Shown here: one piece after another, positions 1 to 6,618 of the stretch | Position numbering within the stretch: the first letter of the stretch is position 1 | How the letters are laid out: every line of letters starts with the position of its first letter | Assembly (NCBI GenBank): GCA_002470275.1 | Contig: DKNY01000056.1 | Coordinates: forward strand, 1-15,671 | Direction of reading: 5' to 3' | DNA: 15,671 nucleotides | From: Gammaproteobacteria bacterium UBA7376 | GTDB lineage: Bacteria; Pseudomonadota; Gammaproteobacteria; Pseudomonadales; Azotimanducaceae | Notes under the pieces: model-generated | The model's input: the letters and a program-made list of their open reading frames with translations, nothing else | What the model was told of the DNA's origin: nothing | The model's database searches: none | Translations under genes and position numbers: made by a program

Positions 1-198
1 CTTGGCTTCACCGCACTTGCCTTCACCACTCTTTGCATTGGCGACTTGCATGTAGCCTCCGGCGAGAGTGGAGGCATCCAGCAACGGTGAACCGTCTGAT
101 GTTGAAACTGCATGGGTCATCGGTGCTGCCGCCAGTGACGTCGCTAGGGCAGCGCTCACGGCAAGCGCGATAGGAGTTTTCGTAGAATTTTTGATCAT
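1..198 (-). CDS. hvfA: HvfA/bufferin-like RiPP precursor, EGKCG motif (partial, 3' end off window)
   Basis: This is the first 66 codons of a gene read leftward that runs off the window edge. Seen: an ATG start, a short Lys-containing N-terminus, a hydrophobic Ala/Leu-rich stretch (about residues 9-26), and a likely signal-peptidase site near Ala25 or Ala30. A segment around residues 43-53 (TLAGGYMQVA) is followed by E59-G60-K61-C62-G63 and then E-A-K, which looks like the start of a second Cys repeat. Known of the family: HvfA and the related bufferins are small exported peptides with LxxGYxxA-type and EGKCG motifs. Their cysteines are oxidatively modified by an MNIO (DUF692) enzyme with a DUF2063 partner, and the products bind copper. 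Inferred: this is such a precursor, and hvfB/hvfC/DoxX-type genes should follow beyond the left edge. The upstream Shine-Dalgarno is weak, but no other start fits the signal peptide. A generic low-complexity secreted protein is the alternative. Confidence 0.8.
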   Translation of the reverse strand, partial: MIKNSTKTPIALAVSAALATSLAAAPMTHAVSTSDGSPLLDASTLAGGYMQVANAKSGEGKCGEAK

Positions 199-677
199 AA
201 GAAGTAGCCTAAATTGAGGGTTGTCGAGGAGTTCTTTCGCTGATGGCCAGCTACGATTACCACCGTTTCTTTGTCGCCCTGCTTACCAGCATTCTTACTT
301 ACTATCCGTGCTGCATCTGCGAGTCGCATTGCATTCTGGAGGGCTTGGGCGACGGAGCTAGGCCAAGGGGGCTGAGATTACGGGCATGGGCTGCAGTCAA
401 AATACGAAACCGACAGGCTGTAGGATTAGCTCGAGCAACGGTCTGCATGAGGATTTTTGTACGCGCCGCTGCCCCGTGATGAGTACCCCTCTGTCGCCGT
501 TGGCCCTGTAGCGCGCCTTCGAACTCTGCAGACTCTTTCTTAAGATGTACTCTCTATCAGTTGTCGTTGGCAGTGCAGTCGACGCGACCCTGGCTAGCCC
601 TTGGGTCATTTTTTAAAATGGCGCCCCCGTGCTTTCGCTGAACCTGGGGCCATCCGAATCCTGCAATCCTCGCCCAG
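199..677. other. Intergenic stretch without a supported gene
   Basis: About 480 bp lie between the 5' end of the RiPP precursor gene and the 3' end of the esterase gene, both on the minus strand. Open frames exist on both strands (243-479 plus, 397-609 minus), but they lack good ribosome binding sites and their products look like no known protein. The right part should carry the 3' end of the esterase transcript. The left part should carry the precursor promoter: an ECF-like element sits at 236-260 (see findings). No convincing GC-rich terminator hairpin with a T-tract was seen. Confidence 0.6.
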
Positions 678-1619
678 CTATCGGCTAAAGGTGTTTAAAA
701 ACGCCCAAGCAACCTCCGCGCCGTTTATGTCGTCCCCTCTTTGCCTTTCTGGCCAGATATGTCCCATCCCGGTCATTTCGTAGACTTGAACTTGGGTGCC
801 ATCGTCACACCCAGCATACTGATGTAGGACGCCTGATACGCCATCCTCGTTATAATCCTCGAAAGCAAGCTGAGTCGATTCAGTGCAGCCATTGTGTCCT
901 GCCCAGTAGACCCCGATGTCTAGAATGGCGTCCCCATCCGCGCCTATCCAGGGTATGACGCTATCCTCGGTCCCGTGGATTAACAGAACCGACGTCGGAT
1001 CAGTAGCGCCGCACTCAGCAAGCAGCTCTGCGGACATAAATCCCGTGACCGACGCCACGGCTGTGATCCGCTCACCCAGACCGCAGGCCAAATAAAGACT
1101 CATTGCGCCACCATTTGACATGCCCACCGCATACATTCTTGCCGTATCAACGTTGTAGCGATCAGAAACGGCATCGATGGTTCTAGAAATGAACCCGAGA
1201 TCATCGACGGTGCTTTTGCTGTTGATGTCCGAGTCTGAATTCCAGTGAGTGCTGCCCTCCAGTAAGGCGCCCTGAGGGACGACTAAAATAAAATTATCTT
1301 GGTCCGCCAAATCGCGAAAGTCTCCGTAGAGCAGCTGCTCATCGGCCGTGCCCCCATATCCATGAAAATTCAACAGCACTGGCGTTGGGCTGCTTCCATC
1401 GTAGGAGAGCGGCTCATAAATTTTAAACGTCCTGTCCAGCCCGTCATGTTCAAAAGCACAGTCAATCAGGGCACCGACCTGGGTGCAGAGTTCGTCGCTC
1501 GTTACCTCATCTGAAGGGTCCGAGGCCGTGGGACCCCCTAAATCCGTGCCTGATCCGCCGCCGCCACAGGCGGCCACCGCTAAGCCTGTCGCAAGCAGGC
1601 AAACTAATCTGAAGCCCAT
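678..1619 (-). CDS. Lipoprotein esterase, PHB depolymerase / feruloyl esterase (CE1-like) family
   Basis: This is a 313-residue alpha/beta-hydrolase exported as a lipoprotein. A lipobox (LAVAAC, residues 13-18) is followed by a Gly-rich and then acidic linker to about residue 45. The hydrolase core shows an oxyanion-hole HGYGG (86-90), the nucleophile elbow GMSNGG with Ser168, a likely acid Asp219 in HGTEDSVIPW, and His287 in GMGHIWP. The order and spacing match the esterase_PHB/LpqC group, which cleaves polyhydroxyalkanoate or feruloyl esters. The exact substrate cannot be read. Gly at the position after the lipid-bearing Cys, rather than Asp, suggests outer-membrane sorting. Extra Cys pairs (45/54, 179/203, 245/271) could form disulfides in the periplasm or at the surface. 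It is divergent from the beta-lactamase-fold hydrolase, with a shared upstream region of about 200 bp. Confidence 0.88.
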   Translation of the reverse strand: MGFRLVCLLATGLAVAACGGGGSGTDLGGPTASDPSDEVTSDELCTQVGALIDCAFEHDGLDRTFKIYEPLSYDGSSPTPVLLNFHGYGGTADEQLLYGDFRDLADQDNFILVVPQGALLEGSTHWNSDSDINSKSTVDDLGFISRTIDAVSDRYNVDTARMYAVGMSNGGAMSLYLACGLGERITAVASVTGFMSAELLAECGATDPTSVLLIHGTEDSVIPWIGADGDAILDIGVYWAGHNGCTESTQLAFEDYNEDGVSGVLHQYAGCDDGTQVQVYEMTGMGHIWPERQRGDDINGAEVAWAFLNTFSR

Positions 1620-1817
1620 GGAGATAGTCCCAGTTGGAGGACTTCAAGATGCTATCAAAAAAAGTATTCATCAACCGTAAGTTTACAAAAAGCTCTCCCT
1701 GCACCGGTTAAGAAATATTGACTCTTTGTTGTGGTGACAACGAATGCTCTGCTATCCGCAGGATGATCCGTCGTTTATCCTGCTTGTGGTCATTAGCTGA
1801 TTTCGCTGGAGCGCACC

Positions 1818-3146
1818 ATGACTGCTGTTCTAAAGCTTTTTCTAGCGACCCTAGTCCTATGTCCCTTGAGTGTGCTGGCACTGGAAGCGGCACGGGTCAG
1901 AGACGTAAAAGCCGCCCTGGAGGTCCCGGTGGATGCGCGCAGGCTCAACATGACCATCGGTGTTGTCGGCACCCCCACGGGGATTACGTTCCAGCACGCC
2001 TATGGCTTTATGGACCTGAGCGGCGAAACCCCAGCTAGGGTTGATTCGATTGTCGCCATCGCCTCGATGACAAAGCTCGTGACCACCGTGGCCGCGCTTC
2101 AGCTGCACGAAGCCGGAGATTTGGATTTGGATGCGCAGGTAGATGCATACCTGCCAGCTTTAAGCACGATCCAAATACTGGTGGGATTCGACGACAACGC
2201 CGCGCCGATTTTTCGGACTCCTAATCGCCGCCCGACGATCAGAGAGTTGATGAGCCATACTTCCGGTTTTGTCTACAGTATGTGGAACCAGAATGCCCAA
2301 ATCGCTGAGGACCAGGGCATAACCGGTGACTTCACAACCGAACTAGAGATGATCAATAACGCGCCCCTGGCCTCCGAGCCAGGGACACGATGGGAATATG
2401 GCATCAGTACGGACTGGCTTGGCGTCATCGTAGAGGAGGTCTCCGGTCAGTCTCTTGCGCGGTACTTCGAGAGCAACATTTTTTCAAAGCTGCAAATGGC
2501 GGATACGTTCTACGAGATTCCCGAGGACAAACTAGATCGAACCGCTCACATCTTATCCCGAGACAGCGCCAACTTAGTTTTGCGGTTCCTCTCGCTTTTC
2601 ACACCCGGCGATCTGGTTGAGATCCCATTTTTCTCCTCGCCCTCAGCAGCGCCTAAATTCAGCTCGGAACATTACAGTGGTGGTGGCAATCTTTACGCAT
2701 CCTTACCCGACTACGCAACGTTACTACAGGCTTTGCTCGCGGGGGGCGAAATCAATGGCGCACGTATTTTACAGAAGAAGACCGTAGACCAAATGTTTGA
2801 AAATCAAACTGCTGATCTGTCCGTAGGGGACGCAAAGTCCCAGAACCCAGTGTTCACGAACGATATCACCATGGGCTTTGGTGCGCCCGCTCAGTTTGGC
2901 CTGGGACTGCTACTTCATCCTCAGGGCACCCCCAATGGTCGTTCTCCAGGTTCGGGGTCTTGGGCAGGCCTCTTCAATACCTATTTTTGGATTGACCCCA
3001 AGCAGCAACGCTTCGGTATCTTCGCTACCCAGGTGCTGCCCTTTTTTGACGACGCGTCGATTCAGGGACTCGGCGCATTCGAGAGAGCCGTCTACGGTAT
3101 CGAACAAAGCCCCCCTGAGGCCGCGACCCGAAAAGCCGCTGACTAA
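1818..3146 (+). CDS. Exported serine hydrolase, class C beta-lactamase / esterase EstB fold
   Basis: This is a 442-residue protein of the PF00144 family. A hydrophobic signal peptide (residues 4-21, likely cut after Ala21) is followed by the SxxK nucleophile motif SMTK (83-86), the conserved HTSGF (147-151), a tyrosine motif around Tyr194 (EYGIS) and a C-terminal GSGSWAG segment (378-384) at the position of the KTG-like box. The mix fits esterases or D-aminopeptidase/beta-lactamase-related enzymes of this fold better than true AmpC. The HSG-type third motif is replaced by a GSWAG type, as seen in EstB-like esterases. The ATG is supported by GGAG six bases upstream. It lies head to head with the lipoprotein esterase gene. 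The substrate is unknown; it probably acts in the periplasm or outside the cell on an ester or amide. Confidence 0.88.
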   Translation: MTAVLKLFLATLVLCPLSVLALEAARVRDVKAALEVPVDARRLNMTIGVVGTPTGITFQHAYGFMDLSGETPARVDSIVAIASMTKLVTTVAALQLHEAGDLDLDAQVDAYLPALSTIQILVGFDDNAAPIFRTPNRRPTIRELMSHTSGFVYSMWNQNAQIAEDQGITGDFTTELEMINNAPLASEPGTRWEYGISTDWLGVIVEEVSGQSLARYFESNIFSKLQMADTFYEIPEDKLDRTAHILSRDSANLVLRFLSLFTPGDLVEIPFFSSPSAAPKFSSEHYSGGGNLYASLPDYATLLQALLAGGEINGARILQKKTVDQMFENQTADLSVGDAKSQNPVFTNDITMGFGAPAQFGLGLLLHPQGTPNGRSPGSGSWAGLFNTYFWIDPKQQRFGIFATQVLPFFDDASIQGLGAFERAVYGIEQSPPEAATRKAAD

Positions 3147-3168
3147 AAAATCGGCTCGCGAGAGGCAG

Positions 3169-3200
3169 TGGTGCGTTACTGGATGAGTCTGTACGCACCA
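3169..3200. terminator. Hairpin between convergent genes, possible bidirectional terminator
   Basis: An 8-bp perfect stem (TGGTGCGT / ACGCACCA) with a 16-nt loop sits in the short gap between two convergent stop codons. A weak T-rich stretch follows to the right, and an A-run lies to the left (a T-run for the minus strand, some 15 bases away). Location and stem support termination; the tails are not classical. Confidence 0.4.
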
Positions 3201-3210
3201 GGAGTCGCCT

Positions 3211-4272
3211 TTATCCAGCTTGAGCTGAACCATCTGTTCGCTGGGCCTTGATGGTGCTAATCAGCTCAAGCAAATGCAGGGACTCAGCCTGATTAAACTG
3301 CGGGCATTCTCGCAGGCCGGCAGCCAAACAACGGTGGATGGCCTCTGTCATATAGTAAAAGCCCTGCTGATTCGGGAAGGCGCCGGGCAGACTGATGGCC
3401 TCTGGTAAAGGGTACTCAAACCGCTGCATGGGTGATGGCGTATTCCCACCCCTATACCGAGACGGGGTAGCCGGCGGTATGCGTACCGTGATCGCGGTGG
3501 GGCAATGGGCTGGCTGCTCCAGCGTAATTCGCCCCTTGGTTCCCGTGATTTCCGTGACTTCTGGAAACTCGCTGGGAAAGGCAATAAACGTCAGGTTGGC
3601 AAATCGGTTGTTTTCGAATTCCAACATCGCCCCGCCAGGTCCACCTACCCTCCCGCTGGCCTGGACGTTGATGGGTTTTGCCTCTGCGCCGAAGGCCAGC
3701 GTCGCTGCCTGGATCGTATACAGCATGTCGAAGTCCGCTTGCACCATGACCACATCGCCAATGGCTCCCGCCTCAATCAGGCCACGCGCCTGCTCTACCG
3801 CCGGAAAAAAGCGCGTCCATACCCCGTCCTGGAGCATCACATTATTGCGTTCTGCTGTGGCGTACATTTCTCGAGCATCCTCGGCGCTCTGCGCCAAGGT
3901 TTTTTCGCATAGCACATGCTTGCCTGCCTCCAGGGCCATTAGGCAGTGTTCTTTGTGCAGCGCGTCTAGAGTACCCACATAGATGATGTCCACCTCATCA
4001 GAAGCCAGCATATTTGCGTAGCCGCCATAAGCTCTCCCAACGCCGTGAGCGGCTGCGAAGGCCTTCGCCTTTTCCTCGGATCGGGCCGCAACCGCCGCCA
4101 TCGTCGCACCAGCACATTCCCGAGAGGAGCGAACAAACTGACGAGAAATCTCACCGGCGCCAAGGATTCCCCAGCGTAGCGGGAATGCCACATCTTCAGC
4201 CTGAGTCAGCCCAAGGGCCACGTCCCTTGGCACCACCGACGCCACAGCATCAGGCATAAGCTTCTTTGTCAT
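3211..4272 (-). CDS. Gfo/Idh/MocA family NAD(P)-dependent oxidoreductase (dihydrodiol dehydrogenase-like)
   Basis: This is a 353-residue dehydrogenase. The N-terminal Rossmann domain shows GILGAG (35-40) preceded by a beta strand. CEKT (122-125) sits where most relatives have EKP, so a Thr replaces the usual Pro. DGVWTRFFP (149-157) closely resembles the segment typical of dimeric dihydrodiol dehydrogenases and related sugar or diol dehydrogenases. The C-terminal half has the expected alpha/beta substrate-binding domain. The ATG at 4272 was chosen over a TTG 42 bases upstream because it has AGGAA eight bases before it. The gene follows the small barrel-fold gene by about 45 bp and probably shares its transcript. 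It likely oxidises or reduces a cyclic alcohol, diol or sugar with NADP(H) in the cytoplasm; the substrate is not deducible. The first 30 residues before the Rossmann fold are a non-conserved extension. Confidence 0.88.
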   Translation of the reverse strand: MTKKLMPDAVASVVPRDVALGLTQAEDVAFPLRWGILGAGEISRQFVRSSRECAGATMAAVAARSEEKAKAFAAAHGVGRAYGGYANMLASDEVDIIYVGTLDALHKEHCLMALEAGKHVLCEKTLAQSAEDAREMYATAERNNVMLQDGVWTRFFPAVEQARGLIEAGAIGDVVMVQADFDMLYTIQAATLAFGAEAKPINVQASGRVGGPGGAMLEFENNRFANLTFIAFPSEFPEVTEITGTKGRITLEQPAHCPTAITVRIPPATPSRYRGGNTPSPMQRFEYPLPEAISLPGAFPNQQGFYYMTEAIHRCLAAGLRECPQFNQAESLHLLELISTIKAQRTDGSAQAG

Positions 4273-4317
4273 AGATGGGTTCCTGTCAGATGGAAAGACT
4301 GACCGTTGGAGCAAGTG

Positions 4318-4650
4318 CTATAGGTCGAGCATAAAGACAGCTCCATGCTCGCGCAAGAAATCCAGCTCGGTGCCGTAATCGCCACACACAAACATACCCG
4401 TTGGGTTCAGATAGTCGTCTAGCTTGCCCCACCCGTCATTGGCCGCGAATTGGGCAAAGGCTGCGGTCGCAGAAGTAAATCGCTGATACACCTTCACCGC
4501 GTCGCCGCTCTCATTCACCACCCACTGATTTTCCAGGGTCTGAGCATCAGCTTCGGCTACCGCGTTCCAAGCCTTGACCACCTGGGCTTTGAAATTTTCT
4601 AGTTCGCCCGTCTTGACCTCAGCTTCCCATGACCAATAAACCTGTCCCAT
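4318..4650 (-). CDS. Small protein, probable dimeric alpha/beta-barrel (ABM-like) fold
   Basis: This is a 110-residue cytoplasmic protein without a signal peptide. The pattern is strand (VYWSWEAEV, 4-12), amphipathic helix (14-33), strand pair with a polar turn (41-58), helix (about 60-80), and a final strand region. This is the layout of stand-alone antibiotic-biosynthesis-monooxygenase-like or stress-responsive dimeric barrels. No specific catalytic residue could be assigned. The start is well supported by GGGAGGA seven bases upstream of the ATG. It is the first gene of a probable two-gene unit with the Gfo/Idh/MocA oxidoreductase and is divergent from the SDR/dioxygenase genes, so a role in the same small-molecule conversion is likely. 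The fold call is by secondary-structure pattern only. Confidence 0.7.
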   Translation of the reverse strand: MGQVYWSWEAEVKTGELENFKAQVVKAWNAVAEADAQTLENQWVVNESGDAVKVYQRFTSATAAFAQFAANDGWGKLDDYLNPTGMFVCGDYGTELDFLREHGAVFMLDL

Positions 4651-4678
4651 AGCCTATCCTCCCTATTCGTGTGGTCTC

Positions 4679-4707
4679 ATTAACTAACGACCCGTCAGAA
4701 CCGTCAA
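4679..4707 (-). promoter_or_regulatory. Predicted sigma-70 promoter for the leftward oxidoreductase unit
   Basis: On the minus strand a TTGACG -35 (4702-4707) and GTTAAT -10 (4679-4684) are separated by 17 bp, about 30 bp upstream of the well-supported ATG at 4650. An overlapping TTGACA lies six bases further upstream. The -35 is 5/6 and the -10 is 4/6 to consensus. The prediction is by eye. Confidence 0.4.
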
Positions 4708-4897
4708 TGTCAATTGATGCCCACTACCCCCCAATTTAGCGCTGCGCCTGAAGCAAATTATGGGTGATTTGGGCGATTACCCACCTCGCCACCGACCGAG
4801 CCAGGCGGCATAGTCGTTCGCTGTATTCAACAGCAGCGAACAACGCGCGAAACGCCTGTTTTTTGCTTCGCCCACAGAGAGTTTGAGGGGAAGGGTC

Positions 4898-5674
4898 ATG
4901 TCTAGGTTTTCATTAGAGGGAAAGACGGCAATCATCACCGGCGGCGCAGGAGGACTCGGGCGATCCATGGTTGAAGCCTATGCCGACGCAGGGGCCAACG
5001 TTGTTATTGCCAGCCGAAGCAGGGATAAGATTGAAGCAGAGGCTGCCAAAATTAGCGCCAAGGGCCAGCGCGCGATAGCCATTGCCGTCGACATCACGGA
5101 TGAAGAGCAGGTGCACGCCATGGTGTCGGAAACCGTCGAGACGTTTGGCGCTCTAGACATCATGGTAAATAATGCTGGCCGCTGGGGACGCAGTCACCTG
5201 GCAGAAGAGACGCCTCTAGATGAATGGCGTGAGTTAGTGGACCAAAACCTGACGGGGGTCTTTATCCCCTGTATGGCGGCCGGCAAACAAATGATTAAGC
5301 AGGGTTCCGGCAAGATCATTAACGTTTCTTCCACGGCCGGGAGCAAGGGCAATCCTTATCAGCTACATTATTCCGCAGCGAAGGCTGGAGTCATTTCCCT
5401 TACCAACAACCTGGCCTTTATGTGGGCCAAGCACAATATTAACGTGAACTGCATTTTGCCGGGCCTCATAGCCACGGATGAACTCAAAGGCCACGGCATC
5501 ATTCCGCCCGCTCACGACGACGAGGGCAACCCAATACCTCGTCTTGAGCTGACACCGGATCCAGAGAACGTAGCGGACCTAGCGCTTTTTCTTGCGACCC
5601 CGGCATCGGATGCACTCACAGGCGAACTCTATCCAATTCGAGCCTGGCTAAAATCCGAACGATTCTGGCAGTAG
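4898..5674 (+). CDS. Short-chain dehydrogenase/reductase (SDR)
   Basis: This is a 258-residue classical SDR. Cofactor motif TGGAGGLG (14-21), NNAG (91-94), Asn117 (QNLTG), catalytic Ser144/145 (INVSSTAG) and Y158-x3-K162 are all present, so it should be an active NAD(P)-dependent alcohol/ketone oxidoreductase. Acidic D65 in VDITD is typical of the family. The ATG at 4898 was preferred over an upstream TTG because GAGGGGAAGGG precedes it at normal spacing. The C-terminus is unusual: after the normal TGELYP segment, the usual Gly-Gly ending is missing and the protein finishes IRAWLKSERFWQ. The gene is followed 62 bp later by the dioxygenase gene on the same strand. It is divergent from the Gfo/Idh/MocA unit, which suggests one pathway. 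The substrate is unknown. Confidence 0.9.
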   Translation: MSRFSLEGKTAIITGGAGGLGRSMVEAYADAGANVVIASRSRDKIEAEAAKISAKGQRAIAIAVDITDEEQVHAMVSETVETFGALDIMVNNAGRWGRSHLAEETPLDEWRELVDQNLTGVFIPCMAAGKQMIKQGSGKIINVSSTAGSKGNPYQLHYSAAKAGVISLTNNLAFMWAKHNINVNCILPGLIATDELKGHGIIPPAHDDEGNPIPRLELTPDPENVADLALFLATPASDALTGELYPIRAWLKSERFWQ

Positions 5675-5736
5675 CGCCAATCCTGAGAGTAGCTCGGCAG
5701 CAGGTGTGGGTTAGGCAGAGGGGGTAACAAGAAACC

Positions 5737-6546
5737 GTGCTGAACGCGAAAAACATCACGCCAAAATTTGGCACAGAACTCGAGCCGGGTATCCAGCTCA
5801 TTGAACTCTCTGATGCGGCACTGATCGAGCTGCAGCAGTTAGCCGCTGAGAGAGGCATCGTTGTCGTGCGGGATCAGAACATGACCCAGGAACAGCAGGC
5901 GGACTTCGCACATCGGCTGGGCGAACCGTTGCTGAAACCCAATGCCCCTGAGGGCATGCGACAGGAGCTGATTCCCATCAAAGCCGACGGCAACAGCAAA
6001 TATGCCGCAGGTGAGTTATGGCACTCGGACGTATCCAACGAGCCAGAACCTCCAGGCTTATCCATGCTCCGCATAGAGGTGACGCCAAGTGCGGGTGGGG
6101 ACACCCTATTTGCTGACATGTACCAGGCCTTTGAGAAGCTCTCCGAGCCACTGCAGCGCCTTATCTTGGGTCTAACGGCCAATCACACCCCGCGGGCGCA
6201 TTATCTCTATACCAGTGGCGCTAAGAAGTACGACGAGCTACCCACTACAGCGCATCCCATGGTTCGGGTGCATCCGCTCACCCAGCGTCGAGCGCTTTTT
6301 GTTAATGAGGGATTCGTGAGTAACATAAACGGACTCAGGGCGTTCGAAAGCCGTGCCATTCTGCGCATGATTTATGATCATGTCGCCTACGCCGTGAACA
6401 TACAGTGTCGCGTCCGCTGGGCGCCTAATACGGTGGTCTTCTGGGACAACCGGTGCGTGCAGCACTATGCTTCCTTTGACTATTTTCCGGAAACCCGCTT
6501 GGGCTACAGAATCACGATCAGGGGCGAGCGCCCCGTGCCGGCATGA
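5737..6546 (+). CDS. TauD/TfdA family Fe(II)/2-oxoglutarate-dependent dioxygenase
   Basis: This is a 269-residue dioxygenase with the full facial triad: H96 and D98 in WHSDVS, and distal H243 in RCVQHYASFDY. Two arginines follow at R254 and R258. These offsets of 11 and 15 from the distal His are the same as in TauD, where the arginines help hold 2-oxoglutarate and substrate. GGDTLFADMYQAFEKLS (120-136) and the FVNEGFVSNI segment are also typical. It should couple 2-oxoglutarate decarboxylation to hydroxylation, often leading to C-S, C-O or C-N cleavage, of a small acid such as a sulfonate, aryloxyacetate or sulfate ester. The start is a GTG with a purine-rich GAGGGGG about 11 bases upstream; no ATG occurs for the first 48 codons, and the fold begins near the GTG. 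It probably forms an operon with the SDR upstream. Confidence 0.92.
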   Translation: MLNAKNITPKFGTELEPGIQLIELSDAALIELQQLAAERGIVVVRDQNMTQEQQADFAHRLGEPLLKPNAPEGMRQELIPIKADGNSKYAAGELWHSDVSNEPEPPGLSMLRIEVTPSAGGDTLFADMYQAFEKLSEPLQRLILGLTANHTPRAHYLYTSGAKKYDELPTTAHPMVRVHPLTQRRALFVNEGFVSNINGLRAFESRAILRMIYDHVAYAVNIQCRVRWAPNTVVFWDNRCVQHYASFDYFPETRLGYRITIRGERPVPA

Positions 6547-6556
6547 GCATTCATTC

Positions 6557-6597
6557 GGTGGGCGCCCGACCTGGCGGTCTTCGGCATAGCGCCCACC
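6557..6597. terminator. Hairpin between convergent dioxygenase and receptor genes
   Basis: A 9-bp perfect stem GGTGGGCGC / GCGCCCACC encloses a 23-nt loop that itself holds a small GACC/GGTC stem. It sits in the roughly 70-bp gap between two convergent stop codons. There is no strong T-tract on either side, so a bidirectional terminator is likely by position but not certain. Confidence 0.5.
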
Positions 6598-6618
6598 CAT
6601 TCATCCTGCCCCCTAGGG

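Noticed and set aside
243..479. Open frame of 78 codons upstream of the RiPP precursor gene
   Set aside because: No plausible ribosome binding site; Cys/Arg-rich product without known features; overlaps a frame on the other strand and the presumed promoter region.
3395..3982. Long open frame (195 codons) on the plus strand
   Set aside because: It is antisense to the Gfo/Idh/MocA gene, whose motifs are intact; the product resembles no protein and reflects codon bias of the true gene.
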